Assembly (NCBI GenBank): GCA_041395745.1 | Contig: JAWKZV010000003.1 | Span: forward strand, 62,001 to 126,000 | From: Porticoccus sp041395745 | GTDB lineage: Bacteria; Pseudomonadota; Gammaproteobacteria; Pseudomonadales; Porticoccaceae | Reading direction: 5' to 3' | Length of the DNA stretch: 64,000 bases | In this document: positions 44,199 to 53,989 of the stretch, piece after piece | Layout of the letters: every line of letters starts with the position of its first letter | Position numbering within the stretch: the first letter of the stretch is position 1 | Program-made: the position numbers and the translations under genes | The notes under the pieces: model-generated | Database searches by the model: none | The model's input: the letters and a program-made list of their open reading frames with translations, nothing else | Told to the model about the DNA's origin: nothing

Positions 44199-45377
44199 TC
44201 AGTTTACTCGCTCCAGAACTGTACTGACGCCCTGCCCCAAGCCGATACACATGGTAGACACGCCCAGGGTACCGTTGCGCTGCTTGAGAATGTTCAGCAA
44301 CGTACCGGTAATACGCGCCCCGGAAGCACCCAAAGGGTGACCGAGAGCGATGGCGCCGCCGTTGACGTTGACTTTACTGTCCATACTGTCGAGCAGCCCA
44401 AGGTCTTTCAACACCGGCAATGACTGGGCGGCAAATGCTTCGTTCAGTTCGACAAAATCGATATCGGCAATGGTCAAGCCGGCCTTTTTCAGGGCCGCGC
44501 GGGTGGAAGGTACCGGTCCATAGCCCATGATGGACGGGTCTACCCCGGCAGCGGCCATGGACACGACTTTCGCCATCGGCTTCAGCCCCAGTGATTGCGC
44601 CCGCTCTGCGGACATCACCAGCAGTGCAGCCGCGCCATCTGTCACCTGGGAAGAGGTGCCGGCCGTTACGGTGCCGTTGACCGGGTCGAACACAGTTTTC
44701 AACTGCCCCAGCCCTTCCAGATTGGTCTCGGGGCGGATGGTCTCGTCTTCCTTCATCATATAGAGGCCGCCATTGTCGTCATGGCCCAGCACCGGCACGA
44801 TTTCATCCATGAACCGCCCCGCCGTGCGCGCTTCTGCCGCTAGGTGGTGGGAACGCACCCCGAATTCATCCTGTTGCTCGCGGGTGATGCCGTGGATGCG
44901 CGCCAGGTATTCCGCCGTCAGGCCCATCATTGCCGCCGCCTTGGCCACGCTCAGGTTCATGGCCGGATTGGGGTCATGGTCGTGGGTCATGGGCACGTGC
45001 CCCAGGTGTTCGGCGCCGCCCACGAGGTAGATATCCCCCAGGCCCGCCATCACATTGGCAGCAGCCATGTGCAGGGCAGTCATGGAGGAACCGCAGAGGC
45101 GATTCACCGTCACTGCCGGCACGTCGTGGGGAATGCGGGTGCGCAGCGCAGTGTTGCGCGCCACGTTAAATGACTGCTCCCGGCCCTGCATCACACAGCC
45201 CCAGATAATGTCGTCGATCTCCGCAGGGTTGACCTGGGGATTGCGGTCCAGCAGCCCCTCGATCACATCTGCACCCAGTTCATCGGAACGGCGGTTGCGG
45301 AACGAGCCGTTCTTGGAACGGCCCATGGGGGTGCGGGCAAAATCCACGATGACCGCATCTCTTGGTTTCAGGCTCAC
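44199..45377 (-). CDS. fadA: 3-ketoacyl-CoA thiolase FadA
   Basis: A 392-residue thiolase, beta subunit of the fatty acid oxidation complex, cleaving 3-ketoacyl-CoA to acetyl-CoA. The acyl-accepting Cys is in VNRLCGSSMTALH near 93, the catalytic His in GGAIALGHPLGASGAR, and the second Cys in MCIGLGQG. The start is GTG at 45377 (VSLKPRD), which has AGGAG seven bases upstream; the TTG two codons earlier is too close to it. It follows fadB by 35 bp. Confidence 0.97.
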   Translation of the reverse strand: MSLKPRDAVIVDFARTPMGRSKNGSFRNRRSDELGADVIEGLLDRNPQVNPAEIDDIIWGCVMQGREQSFNVARNTALRTRIPHDVPAVTVNRLCGSSMTALHMAAANVMAGLGDIYLVGGAEHLGHVPMTHDHDPNPAMNLSVAKAAAMMGLTAEYLARIHGITREQQDEFGVRSHHLAAEARTAGRFMDEIVPVLGHDDNGGLYMMKEDETIRPETNLEGLGQLKTVFDPVNGTVTAGTSSQVTDGAAALLVMSAERAQSLGLKPMAKVVSMAAAGVDPSIMGYGPVPSTRAALKKAGLTIADIDFVELNEAFAAQSLPVLKDLGLLDSMDSKVNVNGGAIALGHPLGASGARITGTLLNILKQRNGTLGVSTMCIGLGQGVSTVLERVN

Positions 45378-45412
45378 AATCAATCTCCTCTCTAACCGTT
45401 GCTCAGGTCATC

Positions 45413-47563
45413 TCAGCCGTAATAGCTTTCGCCGTTGGCCGCCATTTCACGCATTCTCGCAGTGGGCTCGTAGAGCTTGCCGAGACTGCTGTAGCGGTCC
45501 GCCATCTCACAGAACCTGGCCAGTCCCATCTCGTCCATCCAGCGGAACACGCCGCCGCGGAATGCCGGGAAACCGAGGCCGTAGACCACTGCCATATCCG
45601 CCTCCGCCGGGGAACCGACAATACCCTCCTCCAGGCAGTGGGCCAACTCGATGCACATGGGCACCATATAGCGAGCCACGATGTCCTCATCGTTGAGCTG
45701 GTGATAGGCGCTGACCAATGGTTTGAACATCTCAGTGACGGACTCGTCGGCAAACTTGCTCGGCTTACCGCGCTTGTCCTTCTGGTACAGGTAGAAGCCC
45801 TTGCCATTTTTCTGGCCGAGGCGCTGATTCTCGAATAGCAGTCGAGTGGGCGACACCTTGCACAGGTCACCCATGCGCTCCGGGTAACCCTCCACCATGG
45901 TGGGGAAACAGTGCACTGCGGTGTCGATGCCCACTACGTCCATCAGGTAGGCCGGACCCATGGGCCAGCCCCAGGCTTCCATCACCCTGTCGACCCGCTG
46001 GTAGTCGGCACCGTTGACGATAATCATGTCGAAGCCGAACACCGCCGGGAACAGCACCCGGTTCACCAGGAAACCGGGGCAGTTGTTGACCACGATCGGC
46101 TTCTTGCCCATAGCCTGGGCGTGGGCCACTACGGTGGCGATGGTGTCTTCGGAAGTCTTGCTGCCGCGAATCACTTCCACCAGAGGCATGGCGTGCACCG
46201 GATTGAAGAAGTGCATGCCGCAGAAATTTTCCGGCCGTTTGAGATTGCCAGCCAGCACGTCAATGGAAATGGTGGAGGTATTGGAGGCCAGGATGGCGTC
46301 TTCCTTCAAGCGGGACTCCACGTCCGGCAGCACCATGCTCTTGACCTTGACGTTCTCCACCACCGCCTCGATGACGATGTCGGTATTCTCGATGCCGTCG
46401 TAGCTGAGGGTCGGCATGATGCGGGACAACACGGTGCCTGCGTCCAGGGGCGACATCTGGCCCCGCTCGACACGCTTGGCCAACAACTTGTTGGCCTCGC
46501 TCATACCCAGATCCAGGGATGCCGTGCTGATATCCTTCATCATCACCGGGAAGCCCTTGATGGCATTCTGGTAGGCGATACCGCCACCCATGATGCCGGC
46601 ACCCAGGGCCGTGGCATGGGCGATGGTTTTGCTGGCGATCTTGGCGCATTTCTTGGCTTGACTGCCAATGTACTGGTCGTTCAGGAACATCCCCACCAGA
46701 GCCCGGCACTGGGGAGTCTGGGTCAGGTCGCTGAACGCCTGATATTCCACTTCCAGGGCCTCATCGCGGCCCATTTCCGCCGCCTTGGCCAGCACCTCAA
46801 TGGCGGCCAGCGGGGCGGGATAGTTGCGGCCGGCCTTGGCTAGCACCACACCGCGGCTGGTGTGCACCGACATGCCCAGCTCGATCTCGTTGAGCTTCAG
46901 GGGCGACTGCTTCTGCAGACGACGGGGCAGATAGGGCAATTCGCCCTCGGCAGCGCGCATCAGCACTTTCAGCGCCTCATCGCGAAGCAGGTCCGGCTCC
47001 ACCACCGCGTCCACGGCGCCATCGCGCAGGGCGACCTCAGCCTTCTTGTGCTGGCCGCCGGCGATCCACTCCGCCGCATTGTCGAAACCGATCAGCCTGG
47101 GCAGGCGTACGGTGCCGCCCCAGCCGGGAATGATTCCGAGGGTGGTTTCCGGCAGGCCCACCTGGGCCTTGCTGGACATCACCCGAAAATCACAGGCCAG
47201 GCAGACTTCGAAGCCACCGCCGAGGGCAAAGCCATTGATAGCAACCACCGTGGGAAATGGCAGGGATTCAATAATGTTGAAAGCCTCGTTAGCGGGGCTC
47301 AGGAAGGCGCGGCGCTCCGCTTCCGATGCCTTGAAAGCGGCGCCGAACTCGGTGATATCGGCACCGGCCACAAACACGCTTTTGCCGCTGGTCAGCAACA
47401 GGCCTTTTACATCTTGCTGTTGCTTTAGCACGGCCAGCGCTGCCAGCAATTCCTTCAGGGTGGCCTGGTTAAAGACGTTCACCGAACCCTGCTGGGCGTT
47501 GAACTGTAGTTCCACATAGCCGGCTTTCAACGGTTGCAGGCTGAGCGTATTCCCCTGGAACAT
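45413..47563 (-). CDS. fadB: Fatty acid oxidation complex alpha subunit FadB
   Basis: A 716-residue multifunctional enzyme with enoyl-CoA hydratase/isomerase and 3-hydroxyacyl-CoA dehydrogenase activities. The crotonase domain (about 1-190) has SGKSVFVAGADITEF and NGFALGGGFEVCLA. The dehydrogenase domain starts near 315 with the Rossmann motif LGAGIMGGGIA and has MHFFNPVHAMPLVEV. The ATG at 47563 has an AGGAG site; an upstream extension of the frame is rejected. fadBA form an operon. Confidence 0.97.
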   Translation of the reverse strand: MFQGNTLSLQPLKAGYVELQFNAQQGSVNVFNQATLKELLAALAVLKQQQDVKGLLLTSGKSVFVAGADITEFGAAFKASEAERRAFLSPANEAFNIIESLPFPTVVAINGFALGGGFEVCLACDFRVMSSKAQVGLPETTLGIIPGWGGTVRLPRLIGFDNAAEWIAGGQHKKAEVALRDGAVDAVVEPDLLRDEALKVLMRAAEGELPYLPRRLQKQSPLKLNEIELGMSVHTSRGVVLAKAGRNYPAPLAAIEVLAKAAEMGRDEALEVEYQAFSDLTQTPQCRALVGMFLNDQYIGSQAKKCAKIASKTIAHATALGAGIMGGGIAYQNAIKGFPVMMKDISTASLDLGMSEANKLLAKRVERGQMSPLDAGTVLSRIMPTLSYDGIENTDIVIEAVVENVKVKSMVLPDVESRLKEDAILASNTSTISIDVLAGNLKRPENFCGMHFFNPVHAMPLVEVIRGSKTSEDTIATVVAHAQAMGKKPIVVNNCPGFLVNRVLFPAVFGFDMIIVNGADYQRVDRVMEAWGWPMGPAYLMDVVGIDTAVHCFPTMVEGYPERMGDLCKVSPTRLLFENQRLGQKNGKGFYLYQKDKRGKPSKFADESVTEMFKPLVSAYHQLNDEDIVARYMVPMCIELAHCLEEGIVGSPAEADMAVVYGLGFPAFRGGVFRWMDEMGLARFCEMADRYSSLGKLYEPTARMREMAANGESYYG

Positions 47564-47762
47564 AGGAGCTCCTCTTCTGGTCAGGTCGTGGTATCGGACG
47601 GCCGCCAATCGGGCCTTTTGGGCATGTAACACAGGCTGGGGATAGTAAGCAGGGGCCGGGGGGCCAGCAAAGGGCTTTTGTGACCACCGAGTTCAGCCCA
47701 CCAGCCGCCATTTACTCAATATAGACCAGTTTCCGCAGCCCAGGATCGGTCGGCAACCCGTA

Positions 47763-48425
47763 TTAGAGGGGTGCCTTGTGGAACAGAATTACATCATCGT
47801 GGGGATATTCGGGATCAACACCCCAGCGCGCCCCCAGGTACTCAAAGGTGGCGCGGCTGAAGAAACTGATATGGGTCGGGTCATTCTTGTAGTGCCAGCG
47901 GGCGAAAGCTTCCGGACCGATCACCTGCTTGGTCATCAGCCCCAGCCAACCACCGGGTTTTACCAGCGACCACAATCGCTCCAGTACCACGCCGGGGCGC
48001 CCCAGGTGCTCCACCACCTCGGTGGCGGTGACAAAATCGTACTCACGCGCCAGCACTGATTCATCGGGAGAGTAATAAAGGTCGTAGATAGCCATGGGGT
48101 GACCTGCCTCCTCGAACATCAGCGACAGGGTCGGTCCGGGCCCTGCGCCAAAGTCCAACCCGGCGGCACCAAGCGGCAGCCGAGCCAGCAACGGTTCATA
48201 AAGACGGCCTAAAAAGGAGCGGTAGCCAGGGTCTGCGGGATCATTCTCGTGCAGGTCGTAGTGGGCCTTCTCCTCTACAGAAGACAGGTGTTGGCTGGCC
48301 GGCACCACTACCAACCGACAGTGCGGGCACTGGAAATAATCCCGGCGGCGATCGCTGCAATAGGGTGCCAGCGGAACCATTTCGCATAGCGGGCAAGACG
48401 AACTTTGCAAATCATTCCTCTCCAT
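47763..48425 (-). CDS. Class I SAM-dependent methyltransferase with zinc-ribbon
   Basis: A 220-residue protein. The N-terminus has two CxxC pairs (CPLCEMV, CPHC), a small zinc ribbon. A methyltransferase core follows, with GLDFGAGPGPTLSLMFEE for SAM binding, FVTATEVVEHLGRP and LVKPGGWLGLMTK. The pattern is that of the Methyltransf_23-like proteins; the substrate is unknown. The ATG at 48425 is chosen over a TTG four codons upstream. It is divergent from tex. Confidence 0.82.
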   Translation of the reverse strand: MERNDLQSSSCPLCEMVPLAPYCSDRRRDYFQCPHCRLVVVPASQHLSSVEEKAHYDLHENDPADPGYRSFLGRLYEPLLARLPLGAAGLDFGAGPGPTLSLMFEEAGHPMAIYDLYYSPDESVLAREYDFVTATEVVEHLGRPGVVLERLWSLVKPGGWLGLMTKQVIGPEAFARWHYKNDPTHISFFSRATFEYLGARWGVDPEYPHDDVILFHKAPL

Positions 48426-48541
48426 TGGTTTCGCCAAGGCCAGCCATATTTTGGCGGTGCGGACAAGTCTGTTGCACCATCGGGGATTCGCCCATAATCG
48501 CCCCCTGATTTGCCAGCCACAGGACCCACCTGATTCATCCC

Positions 48542-50845
48542 ATGGAAAAAATTCAGCACCAGATCGCCACCGAACTCAATGTCAAAACCGCCCAGGTGAA
48601 CGCTGCCGTCCAACTGCTGGACGAAGGCGCGACGGTACCGTTTATCTCCCGCTACCGCAAGGAAGTCACCGGCGGCCTCGACGACACTCAGTTGCGCACC
48701 CTGGAAGAGCGCCTCGGCTATCTGCGGGAACTGGAAGATCGGCGCAGCTCCATCCTCGCCAGCATTGAGGAACAGGGCAAGCTCACCCCCGAGCTGAAAA
48801 AGGCCATCCTCGACGCCGATACCAAAACGCGCCTCGAGGACCTCTACCTGCCCTACAAACCCAAGCGCCGCACCAAGGGTCAGATCGCCATCGAGGCGGG
48901 ACTGGAACCATTGGCTGACGCGCTATTCAACGAGCCCACCCTGGACCCGGAGCAGCAGGCCCAAAGCTACATCAATGCCGAACTGGGCGTGGCCGATATC
49001 AAAGCAGCTTTGGACGGCGCCAAATACATCCTGATGGAGCGCTTCAGCGAAGACGCTGAACTGATCGGCAAGCTGCGCCACTACCAGGCCAGCGAAGCGC
49101 AGCTCAGCGCGACACTGATCACCGGTAAGGAGCAGGAAGGGGAGAAATTCCGCGATTACTTCGAGCACAGCGAGCCGCTGAAAACCACCCCCTCCCACCG
49201 GGCACTGGCCATGTTCCGCGGCCGCCGTGAGGGTGTGCTGTCCCTGAAGGTGGATATCGCCAGTGAAGCCAGCGCGGGTCATCCCTGCGAAACCATGATC
49301 GCCCAGCACTTGAACATCGAAAACAAGCATCGCCCCGCCGATGCCTGGCTGGCGGAAGTGGTGCGCTGGACCTGGAAGATCAAACTGCACACCCATATCG
49401 AAACCGACCTGCTGGCGGAGCTGCGGGACCGCGCCGAGACGGACGCCATTACCGTGTTCGCCACCAACCTCAAGGACCTGCTGCTGGCGGCGCCCGCCGG
49501 TCAGAAGGCCACCATCGGCCTCGACCCGGGGCTGCGCACCGGCGTGAAGGTGGCGGTAGTGGACGGCACCGGAAAAGTGCTGGATCACGGCGCCATCTTC
49601 CCCACCCAACCCCAGAACCGCGTGCAGGAAGCAGAGACCACTCTGGTACACCTGTGCCGGACACACAACGTCAACCTGATCGCCATCGGCAACGGCACCG
49701 CCAGCCGAGAGACCGAACGGTTCGTCAAGGATGTGCTGAAACACCACCCGGAGCTGACGGTACAGCCGGTGGTGGTGAATGAATCCGGCGCCTCGGTGTA
49801 CTCCGCCTCGGAATTCGCCGCCCGGGAATTTCCCGACCTGGACGTAACGATCAGGGGCGCCATTTCCATCGCCCGGCGCTTGCAGGACCCGCTGGCGGAA
49901 CTGGTGAAAATCGACCCCAAATCCATCGGTGTCGGCCAGTACCAGCACGACGTCAGCCAGGTGGAACTGTCCCGCAGCCTCAACGCGGTGGTGGAAGACT
50001 GCGTAAACGCCGTGGGCGTGGAAGTGAACACCGCCTCTGCGGCACTGCTGAACCGGGTAGCCGGCCTCAACCAGAGCATTGCCGACAACATCGTCGCCTT
50101 CCGCGACCAGAACGGTCCCTTTAAAAACCGCGCAGCCCTCAAGAAAGTGCCGCGCCTGGGCGACAAGACTTTCGAACAGGCAGCGGGCTTCCTGCGCGTC
50201 GCCCACGGGGACAATCCGCTGGACTCCTCAGCGGTGCACCCAGAGAGCTATGCAGTGGTGGAAAAAATGGCCGGCGACCTGGGCAAGCCGATCCAGTCCC
50301 TGATCGGCGACAGCACCCTGCTGCGCAGCATCAAGCCCCAGCAATACGTGGACGAGCGCTTCGGCCTGCCCACCATCAGCGACATTCTCAAAGAGCTGGA
50401 CAAACCCGGCCGAGACCCGCGCCCGGAATTCAAGACCGCCACCTTCAAGGAGGGAGTGGAAACCCTGAAAGACCTGGAGCCCGGCATGGTGCTGGAAGGT
50501 ACGGTAACCAATGTCACCAACTTTGGCGCCTTCGTCGATATTGGCGTCCATCAGGACGGTCTCGTGCACATCTCGGCGCTGGCAGACAAGTTCGTCAAAG
50601 ACCCGCGGGAAGTGGTGAAAACCGGCGACATCGTCAAGGTGAAGGTGCTGGAAGTGGATGTGCCCCGCAAGCGCATCGCCCTGTCCATGCGCATGGGCGA
50701 CGAACCAGGCCAGAAGGTGGCACAACGGGAAAATCGCGGCAAGCAGGGCAGCAGAGGGAAAGGTCCTTCGTCACAACAACAGAGTGCACCGGCCAAAACC
50801 GGCACCCTGGGGGCGCTGTTCGCCGAGGCACTGAAGAAGCACTGA
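48542..50845 (+). CDS. tex: Tex RNA-binding transcription accessory protein
   Basis: A 767-residue nucleic-acid-binding protein linked to transcription and stress tolerance. An N-terminal helical region (AVQLLDEGATVPFISRYRKE) is followed by a YqgF-like RNase H fold (TIGLDPGLRTGVKVAVVD near 322), helix-hairpin-helix motifs near 500-560, and a C-terminal S1 domain (GMVLEGTVTNVTNFGAFVDIG, about 645-715) with a basic low-complexity tail. Length is standard. It is monocistronic in appearance. Confidence 0.97.
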   Translation: MEKIQHQIATELNVKTAQVNAAVQLLDEGATVPFISRYRKEVTGGLDDTQLRTLEERLGYLRELEDRRSSILASIEEQGKLTPELKKAILDADTKTRLEDLYLPYKPKRRTKGQIAIEAGLEPLADALFNEPTLDPEQQAQSYINAELGVADIKAALDGAKYILMERFSEDAELIGKLRHYQASEAQLSATLITGKEQEGEKFRDYFEHSEPLKTTPSHRALAMFRGRREGVLSLKVDIASEASAGHPCETMIAQHLNIENKHRPADAWLAEVVRWTWKIKLHTHIETDLLAELRDRAETDAITVFATNLKDLLLAAPAGQKATIGLDPGLRTGVKVAVVDGTGKVLDHGAIFPTQPQNRVQEAETTLVHLCRTHNVNLIAIGNGTASRETERFVKDVLKHHPELTVQPVVVNESGASVYSASEFAAREFPDLDVTIRGAISIARRLQDPLAELVKIDPKSIGVGQYQHDVSQVELSRSLNAVVEDCVNAVGVEVNTASAALLNRVAGLNQSIADNIVAFRDQNGPFKNRAALKKVPRLGDKTFEQAAGFLRVAHGDNPLDSSAVHPESYAVVEKMAGDLGKPIQSLIGDSTLLRSIKPQQYVDERFGLPTISDILKELDKPGRDPRPEFKTATFKEGVETLKDLEPGMVLEGTVTNVTNFGAFVDIGVHQDGLVHISALADKFVKDPREVVKTGDIVKVKVLEVDVPRKRIALSMRMGDEPGQKVAQRENRGKQGSRGKGPSSQQQSAPAKTGTLGALFAEALKKH

Positions 50846-50959
50846 TTCTTCATTAAAGGAGAAGTCGGTCGCAGTAAAAACTGGTCAAGCGAAAGGACTC
50901 TGGAACTGCATTGAGCTCAGCAGACTCCAACGTCCTATCTCAACCAGTTTTCCCGGCAA

Positions 50960-51817
50960 ATGAACAAAACCAGGGTTTTCCATCACCAGCGGCCTGTTAC
51001 CTTGCGCAGTATCTCCCACAGCGCAAGTATCCTGCTGAGCTTCCTTTTCCTGCTATCTGCCTGTGCACTAGTACAGGCAGACGATCAACAGCGCATCTGG
51101 CAATTCAGCAGCGGTACTGAACAAAATCTACTATTGGAACTGTTTACCTCGGAAGGTTGCAGCAGCTGTCCTCCAGCCGACCGCTGGATGAGCGGGTTAA
51201 AGGAGTCCCCGCAACTCTGGAGCCGTATCGTTCCCGTCGCCTTTCATGTGGATTACTGGGATGACCTGGGCTGGAAAGACACTTACTCGTCACCGGCAAA
51301 TACCCACCGACAGCAAATTTACAAACTACAACGGGCCATCAACGCCATTTACACACCGGGGTTTGTGGCTAACGGCCGCGAATGGCGGGGCTGGTTTGAA
51401 CGTTCCCCCTTCCCCCCGGATGACGCCGACCAGATCGGCACCCTGGATATCACCGTCAACAGGACAGGACGGGAGGCACAATACACCGCATCATTCACCA
51501 ATACAGGACGTTATTCAGACACACTACCGGGAGAACTGACCCTCAATGTGGCAGTGCTCTCAATGGACGAAAAAACTGATGTGCGTCGCGGTGAAAACAA
51601 AGGCAAAGCACTACACCACGATTTTGTTGCCAGAACTCTGCAACAGCAGGGACCGGCAAAAGCAACGCGCAGCAGAGAAGATAAGACCGCAATTGCTCGT
51701 ATTACCTGGAAGGGCAACCTGAAGCTGGATCATTGCGAACACTGCGCCATCGCCGCCTGGGTCAGCCACAAAAACAAACAGGCGCCTGTTCAGGCTACGG
51801 GCGGTTATCTGGAATAA
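50960..51817 (+). CDS. DUF1223 secreted thioredoxin-like protein
   Basis: A 285-residue protein with a long N-terminus containing a signal sequence (ILLSFLFLLSACALVQA), then the DUF1223 core. The hallmark ELFTSEGCSSCPPADRWM lies near residue 55, HVDYWDDLGWKD near 96, and TPGFVANGREWRGW near 132. The CxxC-like CSSC suggests a thioredoxin-type fold. Function is unknown. The leader might be a lipoprotein signal (SACA), but the lipobox is weak. A strong terminator follows. Confidence 0.87.
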   Translation: MNKTRVFHHQRPVTLRSISHSASILLSFLFLLSACALVQADDQQRIWQFSSGTEQNLLLELFTSEGCSSCPPADRWMSGLKESPQLWSRIVPVAFHVDYWDDLGWKDTYSSPANTHRQQIYKLQRAINAIYTPGFVANGREWRGWFERSPFPPDDADQIGTLDITVNRTGREAQYTASFTNTGRYSDTLPGELTLNVAVLSMDEKTDVRRGENKGKALHHDFVARTLQQQGPAKATRSREDKTAIARITWKGNLKLDHCEHCAIAAWVSHKNKQAPVQATGGYLE

Positions 51818-51822
51818 AAAAA

Positions 51823-51848
51823 GCGGTCTTTATAGACCGCCTTTTTTT
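51823..51848. terminator. Bidirectional terminator between DUF1223 gene and tRNA-His
   Basis: The stem GCGGTCT/AGACCGC has a TTAT loop and T-runs on both strands. It terminates the DUF1223 gene (+) and the tRNA transcript (-). Confidence 0.9.
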
Positions 51849-51854
51849 GAATGG

Positions 51855-51931
51855 TGGGGTGGCTGACGGGGATCGAACCCGCGACCACAGGAATCACAAT
51901 CCTGTGCTCTACCAACTGAGCTACAGCCACC
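51855..51931 (-). tRNA. tRNA-His (anticodon GUG)
   Basis: A 77-nt tRNA with encoded CCA. The anticodon loop TTGTGAT gives GTG. The extra G at -1 opposite discriminator C73, the identity element of tRNA-His, is encoded. It is the last gene of the Pro-Arg-His transcript. Confidence 0.97.
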
Positions 51932-51964
51932 ATTGGCTGTTGTATTGTTGCGCACCAGGCTGGA

Positions 51965-52041
<77 letters not shown>

Positions 52042-52075
52042 TCAACAGTTATTACTACAACTAAACTCTCGAGAG

Positions 52076-52152
52076 TGGTCGGGGAAGAGGGATTCGAACC
52101 CCCGACATCCTGCTCCCAAAGCAGGCGCGCTACCAGACTGCGCTATTCCCCG
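52076..52152 (-). tRNA. tRNA-Pro (anticodon UGG)
   Basis: A 77-nt tRNA with encoded CCA. Acceptor CGGGGAA/TTCCCCG, the anticodon loop TTTGGGA gives TGG. It is first in the tRNA operon, with a strong promoter directly upstream. Confidence 0.97.
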
Positions 52153-52187
52153 CTGTCGTGCGAGTACCCTCATTTCGAGAGCTGCGC

Positions 52188-52216
52188 ATAATACTGGCGA
52201 CAACTGCCTTCGTCAA
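52188..52216 (-). promoter_or_regulatory. Sigma70 promoter of the tRNA-Pro-Arg-His operon
   Basis: On the minus strand, TTGACG (52211-52216), a 17-bp spacer and TATTAT (52188-52193), followed by a GC-rich discriminator GCGC as in stringently controlled stable-RNA promoters. Confidence 0.75.
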
Positions 52217-52319
52217 TCAAAAAGCCCCCAATATCAGACACGGACCGTTCCCTTCACAGGGGCGGACCGAAGTGCGAAAATGCCGCCTTTTCCAAACCCC
52301 ATCAGGAGCGTCCCGGACC

Positions 52320-53165
52320 ATGGCAGCACTTATCCTTGACGGCAAGGCCGTCGCCCAGCAAACCGAAGCGGAATTGACTGAGCGCGTAGCACGCCTGAAG
52401 GAAAAAAGTGGCGGGCAGACTCCGATCCTGGCCACTATTCTGGTGGGCGGCGACCCCGCCTCCGCCACTTACGTCCGCATGAAGCAGAACGCCTGCCAGC
52501 GGGTCGGCATGGAGTCCATCGCTGTGGAAATGCCCGACTCCACCACCACCGAGCAACTGCTGGCCAAAATCCAGGAGCTGAACGCCAACCCCAACTGCCA
52601 CGGCATCCTGCTGCAGCATCCGGTACCGGCACAGATTGACGAGCGCCTCTGTTTCGACAGCATTGCCCTGGAAAAGGATGTAGACGGCGTCACCTGCCTC
52701 GGCTTTGGCCGCATGGCCATGGGCGAGTTTGCCTACGGCTCGGCGACGCCCCAGGGCATCATGCGTTTATTAGCGGCCTACAACATACCCCTGGCAGGCA
52801 AACACGCCGTGGTGGTGGGCCGCAGTCCGATTCTCGGCAAACCGATGGCGATGATGCTACTGAATGCCAACGCCACGGTGACCATCTGCCATTCCCGAAC
52901 AGAAAACCTGCCCGAGATCATCCGCGGTGCCGACGTGGTAGTAGGCGCTGTGGGCAAGCCGGAATTCATCAAGGCGGAGTGGATCAAGGACGGCGCCATC
53001 GTCGTGGACGCCGGCTATCATCCCGGCGGTGTCGGCGATATCGAACTGGCCCCACTGCACGATCGCGCAGCTGCTCTGACGCCGGTCCCCGGCGGTGTTG
53101 GTCCGATGACCATCAATACGCTGATTCTGCAATCAGTGGATGCCGGCGAGAAAAAGCTCGGCTAA
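52320..53165 (+). CDS. folD: Methylenetetrahydrofolate dehydrogenase/cyclohydrolase FolD (divergent)
   Basis: A 281-residue bifunctional enzyme converting 5,10-methylene- to 10-formyl-tetrahydrofolate. The active-site segment SATYVRMKQNACQRVGM has the conserved Tyr and Lys. NADP binding is at VVVGRSPILGKPMAMML, and the end is TPVPGGVGPMT. Two family blocks are unusual: LLQHPVP instead of VQLPLP, and GSATPQGI instead of the PCTP form, so it belongs to a divergent subfamily. The ATG at 52320 has AGGAG upstream; the longer frame runs through antisense tRNA DNA. Confidence 0.9.
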   Translation: MAALILDGKAVAQQTEAELTERVARLKEKSGGQTPILATILVGGDPASATYVRMKQNACQRVGMESIAVEMPDSTTTEQLLAKIQELNANPNCHGILLQHPVPAQIDERLCFDSIALEKDVDGVTCLGFGRMAMGEFAYGSATPQGIMRLLAAYNIPLAGKHAVVVGRSPILGKPMAMMLLNANATVTICHSRTENLPEIIRGADVVVGAVGKPEFIKAEWIKDGAIVVDAGYHPGGVGDIELAPLHDRAAALTPVPGGVGPMTINTLILQSVDAGEKKLG

Positions 53166-53246
53166 CCCACCCTCGAAGACTCCGCGATTGTGGCTGCCCG
53201 CCCCCCTGGACTACGATAGAGGTAAAAGGACGGACGGGATTCAGCC

Positions 53247-53987
53247 ATGCTCGCGGATCGACTGGTAGCCCACCGGGGCTATACCAAGCATTACCCTGAA
53301 AACACCCTGCTGGGGATGGCCGCGGCCATCGACGCCGGCGCCCGCTTTATTGAAACCGACATTCTTTTCAGTGCCGACCAGCTACCGGTGCTGTATCACG
53401 ATGCCCTAATGACCCGGGTCAGCGGCGAGGAAAATGCCATCCACCTGCTCACTCTCGATGAGCTGGTGTGCCGCCCCGCCAGCGAGCCACAACGGCTCGG
53501 CAGTCAGTTCATCGGCCAGACCATTACCCCCCTTTGCGACCTTGTGAGCCTGCTTGAGGAACACCCGGAAGTCACTGCCTTCATCGAGATGAAACGCAGT
53601 GGCCTGCACGTGGTCGGACTCGAGGCCGCCTACGATATCGTTACCGAAACCCTTGCGCCGGTCATCTCCCAATGTGTACTGATCAGTTTCAGCGATGAAT
53701 TCATCGACCATGCACGACAAAAGGGATTTGAGCGTTTGGGTCTGGTTCTGAAGGACTGGGAGGAGAGACAGGGGGAACTGATCGGGCAGATCAAACCCGA
53801 GTTCATTTTCTGCGATACCGCCAAAGTGCCGGAAGGTGCCGCCCTAGATGACATCGAAGCCACCGTAGTGATCTACGAAGTGGAAGAACCCGAGCAGGCC
53901 ATCGCCTGGTTCAAGCGCGGCGCCGACATGGTGGAAACCTTCGATATCGGTGGGATGCTGGAAAACCTGGCTCACCGGGCGCTCTAA
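53247..53987 (+). CDS. Glycerophosphodiester phosphodiesterase
   Basis: A 246-residue cytoplasmic GDPD-family TIM barrel that hydrolyses glycerophosphodiesters to glycerol 3-phosphate and an alcohol. Motifs: LVAHRGYTKHYPENTL with catalytic His-Arg and metal-binding Glu, ARFIETDILFSADQLPVLYHD, and FIEMKR. No signal peptide. It ends 2 bp before a GlpD-like gene, so its product could feed the dehydrogenase directly. Confidence 0.92.
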   Translation: MLADRLVAHRGYTKHYPENTLLGMAAAIDAGARFIETDILFSADQLPVLYHDALMTRVSGEENAIHLLTLDELVCRPASEPQRLGSQFIGQTITPLCDLVSLLEEHPEVTAFIEMKRSGLHVVGLEAAYDIVTETLAPVISQCVLISFSDEFIDHARQKGFERLGLVLKDWEERQGELIGQIKPEFIFCDTAKVPEGAALDDIEATVVIYEVEEPEQAIAWFKRGADMVETFDIGGMLENLAHRAL

Positions 53988-53989
53988 GC

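Noticed and set aside
47710..47740. AACTGGTC-like half-site upstream of fadBA as a possible FadR operator
   Set aside because: Only one half of the palindrome is present, so a FadR site is not supported.
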